From contig JBFLZC010000023.1 in the NCBI GenBank assembly GCA_040756375.1, positions 27,908-91,907 of the forward strand: 64,000 bases of DNA. Reading direction: 5' to 3'. Numbering within the stretch: position 1 is the stretch's first letter; the number at the start of each line of letters is the position of its first letter. Both the position numbers and the translations under genes were made by a program. The DNA is from VGSG01 sp040756375. GTDB lineage: Bacteria > Desulfobacterota > Desulfomonilia > Desulfomonilales > Desulfomonilaceae. Shown here piece after piece: positions 52,248 to 61,021 of this stretch. The notes beneath the pieces were generated by a model that saw nothing but the letters and a program-made list of their open reading frames with translations, was not told where the DNA came from and did not search any database.

Positions 52248-53537
52248 TTGAAGTACATTGTTAAGCGATCCAGTCTTCAAGGGACAACCCGGATTCCCGG
52301 GAACAAATCGGCAACCGCCAGAGCCATCGTAATCGGCAGCCTGGCCGACGGGCTGACGAAGGTTACCAATCCTCTTCCCGGGTTCGACAGCTTTTCAATA
52401 GCCAACATGATGCGCAGCTTGGGGGCGAAGGTCGACACCACTGGATCGCAGGAATGGATCCTCGAAGGCGTGGCAAATCGGCCGCGTGTGCCTGGCTGCG
52501 TTCTTGACGCCGGAAACTCGGGTACCGGTTTCTACTTGCTGACTGCTGTCAGCTCCCTGATCGACGGTTACTCCGTTGTCTCAGGCGATTACCAGATTTG
52601 TTACCGTCCGGCTCAACCCCTCATTGATTCTCTCAACGAATTGGGTGCTGAAGTCTTTTCTACCCGCAACTCGGGCACCGCACCGCTGGTCGTGAAGGGA
52701 CCCCTCAAGGGAGGAAAGACAAGCCTCCCAGGCATCAACTCCCAGTGGCTCAGTCCACTTCTTATAGTCGGAGCCCTCACCCCTAAAGGCGTCACTGTTA
52801 GCGTCAAAGATTTGATGGAGATTCCCTACGTCAATATGACCATGGCGTGGATGAAAAGGGGAGGGGTGACCGTCACTCACAAAGATTACTCGGAATTCAC
52901 AGTACCCGGCAATCAGCAATACAAGGGTTTCGCTGCCGAGGTCCCCTCAGATTGGGGTAGCTCCGGTTACCCAATGATCGCATCTGCCATCACTGAGTCC
53001 AAAGTGACCTTCGAGGGCATGGACCCCGACGATTTTGCCGGCGAACGCATGTTCCCACATATACTGAAGGATATGGGGTCCAACGTGACCTTCAGCGAAG
53101 GTGGACGCACGGTTACAGTGGAAGGCGGCAACAAGCTGTATGGAATAGAAATCGACTGCTCGGGCACTCCGGACGCGGTTCCGATCCTGGCCGTATTGGG
53201 CTGCAAGGCCGAGGGAAAAACGGTCCTTAAGAACATCGGAGCGAGCCGCCTGAAAGAGACCGATCGGACAAAGTCCATAAAGGAGGAACTCACAAAAATG
53301 GGGGCGCGTTTCGATGAGACACCCGACACGCTCACCATTTACCATTCGGAACTGAAAGCAGCCAACATCGATGGCCGCCACGACCACCGCATCGTTATGG
53401 CTACTGCGGTTGCCGGCATGATCGCCGAAGGTGAGACCCTCATCGAGGGTGCTGAGTGGGTCGGAGTTTCCTTTCCCAATTTCTACGAAACATGTGGGTC
53501 CCTGGGGGCCGAGATCCTGAGAATGAAAGTTGTCTAG
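52248..53537 (+). CDS. EPSP-synthase-like enolpyruvyl transferase family protein, divergent
   Basis: A 429-residue protein with the EPSP synthase fold: IPGNKSATARAI (about 14-25; canonical PGSKS), GNSGTGFYLL (about 90), INSQWLSPLLI, SDWGSSGYPMIA, KETDRTKSI (about 337) and DGRHDHRIVMA (about 379). Lys and Arg of the first motif, KETDR and DHR are kept, but the Arg of canonical GNAGTAMRPL is replaced by Tyr and the Lys before SFP is replaced by Val; both bind PEP in E. coli AroA. This makes a normal shikimate role doubtful. It is next to IclR and tctCBA, not aromatic-synthesis genes. Start TTG 52248 has GAGGAGAAGG upstream. Confidence 0.8.
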   Translation: MKYIVKRSSLQGTTRIPGNKSATARAIVIGSLADGLTKVTNPLPGFDSFSIANMMRSLGAKVDTTGSQEWILEGVANRPRVPGCVLDAGNSGTGFYLLTAVSSLIDGYSVVSGDYQICYRPAQPLIDSLNELGAEVFSTRNSGTAPLVVKGPLKGGKTSLPGINSQWLSPLLIVGALTPKGVTVSVKDLMEIPYVNMTMAWMKRGGVTVTHKDYSEFTVPGNQQYKGFAAEVPSDWGSSGYPMIASAITESKVTFEGMDPDDFAGERMFPHILKDMGSNVTFSEGGRTVTVEGGNKLYGIEIDCSGTPDAVPILAVLGCKAEGKTVLKNIGASRLKETDRTKSIKEELTKMGARFDETPDTLTIYHSELKAANIDGRHDHRIVMATAVAGMIAEGETLIEGAEWVGVSFPNFYETCGSLGAEILRMKVV

Positions 53538-53598
53538 CGAACGCACAAATAGCCGCGGCTTCATGCTCTGAGGACAGCGGCACGAAAGGGGGATGCAA

Positions 53599-54594
53599 AT
53601 GAAAGCGCGAGTTTTAGCATCTGTGTGGACCGTTGTGTTGGCAATCATCGTAGGTGTCGGGTGCCTGTGTAATGATGCTTTGTCGCAGACAAAGTTTCCC
53701 ACTCGACCGGTAAACCTGTGGGTGGGGTTGCCTCCGGGAGGTACCGCCGACATAATTGCCCGAGCGTTGGCAGAAGGCGTGGAAAAGAGCCTCGGTCAGA
53801 AGCTCGTCATCATCAGCAAGCCGGGAGGGGGCGGAACCGTGGCAACCTCTCTGCTGAAAAATGAAAAACCGGACGGGTACACGCTGCTACTGACCACGGA
53901 TACCGCCATTACAAGAGCGCCGCACATTAGCGACCTTCAGTACGATCCCTTCAAAGATATCGATCATTTCATGTTGATTGCGAGACTCAAAACGCTCTGG
54001 TCGGTGAAGGCGGATAGTCCGTTTAAGACATGGTCCGATATGGTGGATTGGGCGAAAAAACATCCTAACGAGCTTACTTTCGGGCACTGCACGGCCTCAT
54101 CTTTCTATTTTGGTATGGTCAAGATCGCTCGAAAGGAAGGTTTTACCTTTAGGAGCATCCCGTATGCGTGCGATGGTCCCACATTAACTGCCGTACTAGG
54201 CGGTCACGTCATGGTCGGCGGAGGAAGTGCTTCGGCGTATAGGAGCCACGTTCAGGCCAACAATGTAAGAATTCTGCTTTCCGACGAAAAGATAAACTAT
54301 GCAGAAGGCCATGGTTCCCAGACAACCTTCAAAGACATGAAGTACGATTTCGATGTTCCCCTCCTCATCATAATACTTGCCCCAAAGGGTATGCCCGATG
54401 ATGTGCGGAAGACTCTGGAAAAGGCCTTCAATGAAGGTATGAACAGCGAGCTTTTCAAGAAGGCGGTCGTGGAGCAAGAACTCGTTGTGCAGCCATTGGC
54501 CGGAAAACAGTTTACGGATTATCTGAAAAAGACCAGCGATACCTATGAAGAATTGATCAAAGACGCAGGATTATATAAGAGCAAGAAGAACTAG
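53599..54594 (+). CDS. tctC: Tripartite tricarboxylate transporter substrate-binding protein
   Basis: A periplasmic Bug-type receptor (331 residues) that binds an organic carboxylate for TctAB. The N-terminal signal peptide precedes FPTRPVNLWVGLPPGGTADIIARALAE and KLVIISKPGGGGTVAT, the ligand-binding loops of this family. Most Bug proteins bind an acid through a conserved Asp; that contact is hard to place here. ATG 53599 is preferred to 53593 because GGGGG lies 6 bases before it. It is the first of tctCBA, after the EPSP-synthase-like gene. Confidence 0.9.
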   Translation: MKARVLASVWTVVLAIIVGVGCLCNDALSQTKFPTRPVNLWVGLPPGGTADIIARALAEGVEKSLGQKLVIISKPGGGGTVATSLLKNEKPDGYTLLLTTDTAITRAPHISDLQYDPFKDIDHFMLIARLKTLWSVKADSPFKTWSDMVDWAKKHPNELTFGHCTASSFYFGMVKIARKEGFTFRSIPYACDGPTLTAVLGGHVMVGGGSASAYRSHVQANNVRILLSDEKINYAEGHGSQTTFKDMKYDFDVPLLIIILAPKGMPDDVRKTLEKAFNEGMNSELFKKAVVEQELVVQPLAGKQFTDYLKKTSDTYEELIKDAGLYKSKKN

Positions 54595-54631
54595 GTTTCC
54601 ACAAGCTTTACAGCGAGAAGAGGGCGCCCGG

Positions 54632-55102
54632 ATGGAAACCCGCGACATGATTTCCGCGTCGTTTCTGATTTTGGTCAGCGTGGGGACGTGTGTCATGGCC
54701 TACCAACTCGGCCTAGGCACGGCGAGCAGCCCCGGGGCCGGATTCGCGTCGTTCGGAATTGCCTTTGTTCTCGGTGTTATGTCTGGCGGAATGTTCTTGA
54801 AAGCATTGGTCAAGTCGACAAGGGAAGGCAACTGGGCGCAAGGAACTTCTGGGATCTTGAAAATAAAACCAATGCTTATCCTGGTTACTCTTACCGGATA
54901 CGCCATCTTTTTCAACTCTCTTGGGTTTCCTCTCTGCACCTTTATTCTCATGATATTGCTTGTCTGGGTATTCGGTCGACAAAGACTCCATTTGGCCCTC
55001 ACTGTTTCTGTGCTCACCGTGGCTTCATCGTACCTGCTCTTCGTGATGCTCCTGGGTTTGCCGTTACCCATGGGGTCATTCTGGGATCTCTTGGGAAGGT
55101 GA
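54632..55102 (+). CDS. tctB: Tripartite tricarboxylate transporter small membrane subunit
   Basis: A 156-residue membrane protein with four helices, matching TctB in length and layout; GLGTASSPGAGFASFGIAFVLGVMSG is the typical second segment. It pairs with TctA (next gene, two bases later) to form the membrane complex. GAGAAGAGGG lies upstream of ATG 54632. Confidence 0.88.
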   Translation: METRDMISASFLILVSVGTCVMAYQLGLGTASSPGAGFASFGIAFVLGVMSGGMFLKALVKSTREGNWAQGTSGILKIKPMLILVTLTGYAIFFNSLGFPLCTFILMILLVWVFGRQRLHLALTVSVLTVASSYLLFVMLLGLPLPMGSFWDLLGR

Positions 55103-55103
55103 T

Positions 55104-56618
55104 ATGGAAATCGGTCATTATATGCTTTACGGTTTGCAGGTCGCTATCCAGCCGATGAACCTGTTCTACTGTTTCGTAGGTGTCTTTACGGGAACGTTAA
55201 TAGGGGTTCTCCCCGGCCTTGGACCGACAGGCACCATGTCTATTCTCCTCCCCGTTACCTTTCATATCTCCCCCGTGGGCGCCATTATCATGCTCGCCGG
55301 CATATATTACGGCGCGCAGTACGGCGGCTCGATCACCGCCATTTTAGCTAATATCCCCGGCGAGGCCTCTTCGATAACTACCTGCTTTGACGGCTACCAG
55401 ATGGCACGGCAGGGGAAGGCTGGTTTGGCTCTGGGAGTGGCCACCATAGGGTCCTTTATTGCGGGAACCCTCGCTATCGTTGGTCTCATGTTCCTGGCAT
55501 ATCCCCTGGCCAAGGCGGCCTTGAAGTTCGGACCTCCCGAATATTTTTCCCTCATGTGTATGGGATTGGTAATCCTCACGTTTTTGGCCCAGGGCTCCAT
55601 GTTCAAGTCTCTGATGATGGCGCTTCTGGGTCTGCTCATCGGGTTGGTGGGGTTGGACCCATTCACAGCGAAGCCCAGGTTTAGTCTCGGATTCCAAGAA
55701 CTCATGGACGGGGTAGGGATTGTGCCTCTCGTCATGGGACTTTTTGGAATTGCAGAAGTCCTCATCAATCTTGAGCAGAACATTGAGAGAGACATCTATA
55801 AGACGGAAATGGCCGGCCTTTATGCATCGCTGAAAGGTTGGATCGATGCAAAATGGGCCATCCTTCGCGGAACGCTTATAGGTTTTTTCTCCGGTATTCT
55901 CCCTGGAGGCGGGGCGGTACTTAGCTCTTTTGTTTCTTATGCTGTGGAGAAGAAGCTCTCAGGACACCCAGAAAAGTTCGGCACGGGCATCATCGAAGGT
56001 GTTGCCGCACCGGAGTCTGCAAACAACGCGGCTGCACAGTCGTGTCTTATACCACTGCTTTCATTGGGCATACCGCCCAACGTGGTGATGGCCGTCCTGT
56101 ACGGAGGGCTTCTGATAAACGGTATACAGCCAGGACCGTTCCTTGTGAAAGACCACCCTGATGTCTTCTGGGGGCTCGTGATGAGCATGTACCTTGGCAA
56201 CATAATGTTGCTGGTGCTCAATCTTCCCCTCATCGGCATATGGGTAAGACTATTGAAGGTCCCCTATACGATCCTCTTTCCGCTCATCCTGTTCTTCTGT
56301 CTTGTGGGGGTATACACACTAAACAATTCGGTCTTCGATATTTACCTGATGGTCATATTCGGTCTTGTTGGGTATTTGATGAGAAAGTTTGACTATGAGC
56401 CTGCCCCCTTGGCTATGGCCTATGTGCTTAGCCCCATGCTCGAATCCTCTTTCCGCCAATCCTTAAGCTTGTCGGGAGGCAGCTTTGCAGTGTTCTTCTC
56501 GCGTCCCATTTCTCTCGTGTGCATGGGGCTCGCCATTGTCCTTCTCGTTTTCCAGATTGTTTCCTCGAATATGTTTCGCGATAGAACGAAGATAGCTCGG
56601 GAAACGGGAGAAACCTAG
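55104..56618 (+). CDS. tctA: Tripartite tricarboxylate transporter large membrane subunit
   Basis: A 504-residue transporter with about 11 to 12 helices. The family motifs GVLPGLGPTGTMSILLP (about 35-50), GIYYGAQYGGSITAIL, NIPGEASSITTCFDGYQMA and GFFSGILPGGGAVLSSF are all present. The proton- or sodium-driven uptake of a carboxylate needs TctC. Its start is one base after the tctB stop. The cargo is unknown. Confidence 0.93.
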   Translation: MEIGHYMLYGLQVAIQPMNLFYCFVGVFTGTLIGVLPGLGPTGTMSILLPVTFHISPVGAIIMLAGIYYGAQYGGSITAILANIPGEASSITTCFDGYQMARQGKAGLALGVATIGSFIAGTLAIVGLMFLAYPLAKAALKFGPPEYFSLMCMGLVILTFLAQGSMFKSLMMALLGLLIGLVGLDPFTAKPRFSLGFQELMDGVGIVPLVMGLFGIAEVLINLEQNIERDIYKTEMAGLYASLKGWIDAKWAILRGTLIGFFSGILPGGGAVLSSFVSYAVEKKLSGHPEKFGTGIIEGVAAPESANNAAAQSCLIPLLSLGIPPNVVMAVLYGGLLINGIQPGPFLVKDHPDVFWGLVMSMYLGNIMLLVLNLPLIGIWVRLLKVPYTILFPLILFFCLVGVYTLNNSVFDIYLMVIFGLVGYLMRKFDYEPAPLAMAYVLSPMLESSFRQSLSLSGGSFAVFFSRPISLVCMGLAIVLLVFQIVSSNMFRDRTKIARETGET

Positions 56619-56636
56619 CGCCATAAAAGGAGTATT

Positions 56637-56996
56637 ATGAGAACGGGCATTATCGTCGTGGTAACTCTTCTTATCTTTGGCGCGGCGGTGGAAAATCTGT
56701 ACGCATACACGTATACATATAACAACCGGACCATTTACCTTATAAGGATCAGCGTCCAACTCTACGATGATCCCGGTGGGACAGGCCGAATCGAGGTCAG
56801 CAAATCTTACTCCATTTCGAGTAAATCGTTACTCAAAAGTTGGACAGCAGAAGCCTTTGTAGATAACAGTTGGCAGCAGATACTAAACTTCACCTGTGAC
56901 TTTCTCCCGGGGGATCACACTTTCTCCATCTACGTCAATGAAGCGAAGGATGCTAATGGGAAGGCCAGTCGGACATGGCATGCCACCAGCGAGTAG
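56637..56996 (+). CDS. Small exported protein
   Basis: A 119-residue protein with a signal peptide (MRTGIIVVVTLLIFGAAVENLYA) and a beta-rich mature part (YNNRTIYLIRISVQLYDD, GDHTFSIYVNE). AAAAGGAG precedes ATG 56637, 18 bases after tctA, so it is probably in the same transcript. No family is recognised; it may be an accessory envelope protein of the uptake cluster. Confidence 0.6.
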   Translation: MRTGIIVVVTLLIFGAAVENLYAYTYTYNNRTIYLIRISVQLYDDPGGTGRIEVSKSYSISSKSLLKSWTAEAFVDNSWQQILNFTCDFLPGDHTFSIYVNEAKDANGKASRTWHATSE

Positions 56997-57478
56997 ACCG
57001 GACCGGAGTTCATACCTATGCGCGAAATGCCAGAGGAATATAGAGTTTCTTGAAGGGGCTTTGCGGGAAACTTCTTTACACAATGGATTATCCATTCAAC
57101 TCCGCTAAAGCCCCGTAGGGGCGGTTGAAAGTAGCCCGGCAATTCATTGCCGGGTGACCGATGAGCAAAAAACCGCCTCTTTGTCCCCAGGTAGCGTCCG
57201 AAGGATTCATCCTTCGGACGCTACCTGGGGACAAAGAAATCCTTTCTTAACCGCTCGTTCCCGGCGATAAATCGCCGGGCTACTATCGGAGCGTCCATCC
57301 TGGACGCAGGAGGCCTCAAACTGAGCACGTAACCCCGTGGAGGTTTGCGGAGCAAAGGAAACAATCCTTCACACAAAGAAGTTTCCCGCATGCTTTACTT
57401 CTTTGAAAGCGCAGTGGTATCACCGCTTAAGAGGCCCTCTGTTTCGGGAATCATATTCGGTCTGAGGAGGCTTGGAGG
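56997..57478. other. Intergenic region mostly made of a family B element
   Basis: Apart from 57063-57389 (see repeat), there is only the ribosome binding site TGAGGAGGCTTGGAGG for the ligase gene. No further gene is seen. Confidence 0.5.
57063..57389. repeat. Family B element, copy 2 (intact, MITE-like)
   Basis: A 327-base unit with terminal inverted repeats: GCGGGAAACTTCTTTACACA at the left and TGTGTGAAGGATT..-type complement ending GAAGTTTCCCGC at the right. The centre is a perfect 28-base-pair hairpin (57179-57206 with 57209-57236, 2-base loop). Two smaller hairpins (CCCGGCAATTCATTGCCGGG and CCCGGCGATAAATCGCCGGG) flank it. There is no transposase inside. Copy 1 at 44313-44693 is in reverse orientation. 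Confidence 0.85.
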
Positions 57479-59035
57479 ATGCAAACCATCGGTCAAATGC
57501 TTGAAGGCGTGGCTCGTTACGAGCCGAACCGAATTGCCATCATCTTCGAAAGCTTGGAATTTACGTATGCGGAATTGAACCGTCAGGTTAATCAACTTGC
57601 CCAGGGGCTGATCTCTCGGGGTCTCTCCCGCGGGGACCGAGTAATGGTATTTATGCAGAATTCGCCACAAATCGTGACGGCCTATTTCGCCATCGCGAAA
57701 GCCGGGCTCATCATAGTCCCACTCAACGCTGCCTATCGACGAGATGAGATTACCCACATCGGGAAAGACACGGCCGCCAAAGCAATCATAGCAGATAAAG
57801 ATCTTTGGCTCAGAGAGGCGGAACCAATAAGGGATCTCCCGGATCTGGAACTGATCGTGGTAGACGAGAAAGAAATACTGCCTGGCGTCGAGAGGCTCCA
57901 CGATCTGATGTCGGCCGAGAGTGGCGCTCCTCCCGACCACGCACATCTCGATGATATCGTGATCATTCTCTATACTTCCGGCACGACTGGACGGCCTAAA
58001 GGCGCGACTCAGACTCATCGAACCATCCTGATCAACCTGCGCGGAGGGTGCTCGGCCAACAAGTTCTGCCGCGATGATCGGTTGCTGTGCGCGTTGCCCT
58101 TGTACAACAGTTACGGAATGAACGTTCTCATGATGTCGGCCGTCGCATCGGCTGCTACGCTGGTGATCGCGGACCGATTCGACGCCCGCGAGGTGCTTGA
58201 CCACATCAAGGTTCACAAATGCACTTTTTTTGCCGGCACGCCGACCATGTTTTCTTATCTGCTTCAGGAGTACGACCCAAACAGGGATGATGTCGGATCT
58301 CTCCGCGTAACCAACTCAGCGGGCTCCCATTGTGCAGAGAGCCTTGCCCGGGAGATCGAAAGGGTTTTCGGCACGGTTCACCTCTGCGGATACGGCAAAA
58401 CGGAATCCAGCGGCTACACTTGCCTCAATCCGCTCGTAGGAATCCGCAAGGACAATTCGGTGGGAACCGCGCTATCCAGTACACAGCTCAAAATCGTCTC
58501 TGATACGGATGAAGAGCTACCGGCCGGCCAAATCGGGGAAGTAATCGAACGAGGTGACACCCATTCTGTTCACGGGTACTGGAATCGGCCGGAAATCAAT
58601 GAGCAGAGCTATCGAGGAGGCTGGTTCCACACCGGCGACTTAGGATACTTAGATGAGGACGGATACCTGTTCTTGGTAGACCGCAAGAGCGATTTGATTA
58701 TCACCAGCGGAACCAATATCTATCCTGCGGAAATTGAACAGGTCCTCTATTCGCATCCAAAGGTCGCGCTGGCCGCCGTAATCGGGGTGCCTGACGAACT
58801 CAAGGGAGAGCTGCCCAAGGCCTTCATTGTGTTGAAGAAAGGCGAGATTTGCACGGAGCAGGAGATCATAGATTTCGTTAAGAGCCATATTGCCAAGTAC
58901 AAGGCGCCCCGTATGGTGGCATTCGTTGATTCTCTCCCTCAAGGTCCTTCGGGCAAGATCCTGAAGCGCGAATTAAGGAAAAAACTTCCCGGCAGTGGCG
59001 AAAACGGACCTACCACGAATCAAAAGCCTACATGA
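57479..59035 (+). CDS. Acyl-CoA synthetase (AMP-forming)
   Basis: Activates a carboxylic acid to its CoA thioester with ATP. The 518-residue ANL enzyme has the P-loop YTSGTTGRPKG (about 164-174), GYGKTESSG (A5), WFHTGDLGYLDEDGY (A7), VDRKSDLIITSG (A8) and the A10 Lys in GPSGKILKREL (about 488-498). The substrate is not told by sequence: medium/long-chain fatty acid and aromatic acids are both possible. It follows the tct cluster, so it might activate the imported acid. TGAGGAGGCTTGGAGG precedes the ATG. It overlaps the AmgK gene by 16 bases at their 3' ends. Confidence 0.88.
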   Translation: MQTIGQMLEGVARYEPNRIAIIFESLEFTYAELNRQVNQLAQGLISRGLSRGDRVMVFMQNSPQIVTAYFAIAKAGLIIVPLNAAYRRDEITHIGKDTAAKAIIADKDLWLREAEPIRDLPDLELIVVDEKEILPGVERLHDLMSAESGAPPDHAHLDDIVIILYTSGTTGRPKGATQTHRTILINLRGGCSANKFCRDDRLLCALPLYNSYGMNVLMMSAVASAATLVIADRFDAREVLDHIKVHKCTFFAGTPTMFSYLLQEYDPNRDDVGSLRVTNSAGSHCAESLAREIERVFGTVHLCGYGKTESSGYTCLNPLVGIRKDNSVGTALSSTQLKIVSDTDEELPAGQIGEVIERGDTHSVHGYWNRPEINEQSYRGGWFHTGDLGYLDEDGYLFLVDRKSDLIITSGTNIYPAEIEQVLYSHPKVALAAVIGVPDELKGELPKAFIVLKKGEICTEQEIIDFVKSHIAKYKAPRMVAFVDSLPQGPSGKILKRELRKKLPGSGENGPTTNQKPT

Positions 59036-60063
59036 CCCGTGTCCGGGCAGCTCTGTGCGGGACCGGACACCAAGTCGTGAACTACGGAAACATATGGAGC
59101 GTACGCCGAGTGAAGACCGATGCTGCGCGCCACATACGCTCCCGTACGAGGCACCGCGGAGAGATACCTTCGGTTTCCGATCACTGAGGCCTGGTACCCG
59201 AAGGTTCCCAGAGCCTTGATGTTGCGCTGGAGCGACATCACGTCGAACACGAACCGGAAGCGCTCAAAGGAGGGGTCCTGTCCGAGTGCGGGGATCGCTG
59301 CGAAGTACTCGGCCATGAGCTTGTCCATGAGTTCCTGGGGCACCGTGACGTACGAATCACGCAGCAGAGACGCCAAATCGTATTGCGCCGGGCCCATACG
59401 CGCATCCTGGAAGTCGATCATGACCAGACGGCCTTCATGGAGTATCAGGTTTCGCGAATGGTAATCCCGATGCGCAAAGACGCGTGGTTCCTCGGCTAAT
59501 AGGGAACATATGTTCGTAAAGAAATCATACAGGGTTGCAAGTGCCGCGGGCGAGGGCTCGATACGGCACAGCCCGCGCACAAAGTGCGTCACAAAGAAGT
59601 CCATCTCTTCCATCAGCTTTGTCAGGTCAAAGGCTCGCTCGAACGCGGGGCAGCCGCCGGTCAGTCCGTCCGTGGCCTTACGAAGCTTTACCAGAAGCTC
59701 GATTGCTTGAGTATAGAGGGCTCTGATCTCATCCTCAGACGACCGCGCGACCACGGACTCAAGGAGATCGTCGCCCAGATCTTCCAGCACCACTATACCC
59801 AGGCCGCGATCGTGTTCGTGCAAGCGCGGGACCGGAAGATCGCGATCTGCCAGGAACTTTCGGATTTGAAGAAACGAGTCTTCCTCGCCTACGCCTGCCT
59901 GCGGCATCACCATGATGATTGCAGTCTGTCCGGAAGGATAGAAAGCTCGGAAATAGAGTCTGGTGGACGCGTCGCCAATGAGCGGAACGATGCGTTCCGG
60001 CGGGATTCCAGCCTGCTGCATTACACGGAGGCGTTCCTGCACGTCCGGATCAGAGGCTTTCAA
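59020..60063 (-). CDS. amgK: AmgK-like sugar kinase (aminoglycoside-phosphotransferase fold)
   Basis: A 347-residue APH-type kinase. The N-terminal part has VPLIGDASTRLYFRAF; the catalytic core has FAHRDYHSRNLIL (H-R-D-x-H-x-x-N) and MIDFQDARMGP (metal-binding D-F-Q). In Pseudomonas AmgK phosphorylates N-acetylmuramic acid and GlcNAc at C1 in cell-wall recycling, upstream of MurU. The gene overlaps the sugar nucleotidyltransferase by 14 bases; TTG 60063 is chosen because GGAG lies 8 bases before it and the longer frame reads over that gene. The pairing supports the AmgK role. Confidence 0.83.
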   Translation of the reverse strand: MKASDPDVQERLRVMQQAGIPPERIVPLIGDASTRLYFRAFYPSGQTAIIMVMPQAGVGEEDSFLQIRKFLADRDLPVPRLHEHDRGLGIVVLEDLGDDLLESVVARSSEDEIRALYTQAIELLVKLRKATDGLTGGCPAFERAFDLTKLMEEMDFFVTHFVRGLCRIEPSPAALATLYDFFTNICSLLAEEPRVFAHRDYHSRNLILHEGRLVMIDFQDARMGPAQYDLASLLRDSYVTVPQELMDKLMAEYFAAIPALGQDPSFERFRFVFDVMSLQRNIKALGTFGYQASVIGNRRYLSAVPRTGAYVARSIGLHSAYAPYVSVVHDLVSGPAQSCPDTGHVGF

Positions 60064-61021
60064 TAGCGATTTCTCCGTGACGGGTAACCACCCGATTGTG
60101 ACATGACCCCTGGACAACCACGCCCGCGCCCAAAATCGCATTCCGGACCGACGCGCCGCTCAAAACGCGAGCCTGATCCCATAGGATTGCATCCTCGATT
60201 GACGAATTCGCTTCCACAACACAACCGGCCTCAATAGACACGTGTGGGCCGACCGAGGCCCGTGGATCGATTTGGGCTTCAGGAGCAGCCTGCACCGACG
60301 GATGAATGCCCGATTGGGAAAAGAGGTCTCGCTGAGCTTGCAAATAGCGTTTGGGGTCGCCCAAATCGTTCCAGTAGCCCTCGACTGGAAACCCGTAGAT
60401 AGCCTTGCCGCTTTTCAGTAGCCCCGGGTAGACCTCGTCATTGATCTCCCAGAATCGGCCTTGCGGGATGGAGTCGAAGATCTCCGGTTCAAGAATATGG
60501 ATACCGGTAAACGCGAAAACGTCGTCCGTAGGCTCTCCGACAGGCGCGGTCCCTTTGAAGTTCCAGAGATGACCTTCATGGTCGATCCTTATCGGGTAGT
60601 GTGTCAAAGGAGGCTGTTGCGGAATGAGCACCAGAGTGGCCATTGCCTGCCGTTCGTGGTGAAACGCGATGGCTTCAGCCAGAGAGAAGTCCATCACGAT
60701 GTCTCCATTGGCCATGACAAAGGTGTTGTCAATGAAGAACGACTCGTTGTTCTTCAGGCCGCCTGCGGTGCCTAATATTTCCGCCTCGTACGAGAAATAC
60801 ACAGGGAGCTTCTGCCAGGGATCGTGGTCGAATATGGATTCTATGGTGCGGGGCAGGTGATGGAGATTCAGCCTGAATTCTCCAATCCCCGATTTCATGA
60901 GACTTTCAATGAGCCGCACCACGAGAGGCTTGCCCAGGAGAGGGATCGCGGGCTTGGCGCGCTCAAGGGTCAAGGGCCGCAATCGTGTGCCCAGCCCTGC
61001 GGCCAGGATCATGGCCTTCAT
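60050..61021 (-). CDS. murU: Sugar-1-phosphate nucleotidyltransferase (MurU-like)
   Basis: A 323-residue enzyme starting MKAMILAAGLGTRLRPLTLERAKPAIPL, the signature of nucleotidyltransferases, with MANGDIVMD as the metal site. In the AmgK-MurU salvage route MurU makes UDP-MurNAc from MurNAc-1-P. This protein is about 100 residues longer than MurU, because of a C-terminal hexapeptide (left-handed helix) region, IHPSVQAAPEAQIDPRASVG onward. It may therefore be another NDP-sugar synthase. Its ATG overlaps the ddl stop by 4 bases. Confidence 0.78.
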   Translation of the reverse strand: MKAMILAAGLGTRLRPLTLERAKPAIPLLGKPLVVRLIESLMKSGIGEFRLNLHHLPRTIESIFDHDPWQKLPVYFSYEAEILGTAGGLKNNESFFIDNTFVMANGDIVMDFSLAEAIAFHHERQAMATLVLIPQQPPLTHYPIRIDHEGHLWNFKGTAPVGEPTDDVFAFTGIHILEPEIFDSIPQGRFWEINDEVYPGLLKSGKAIYGFPVEGYWNDLGDPKRYLQAQRDLFSQSGIHPSVQAAPEAQIDPRASVGPHVSIEAGCVVEANSSIEDAILWDQARVLSGASVRNAILGAGVVVQGSCHNRVVTRHGEIAIESL

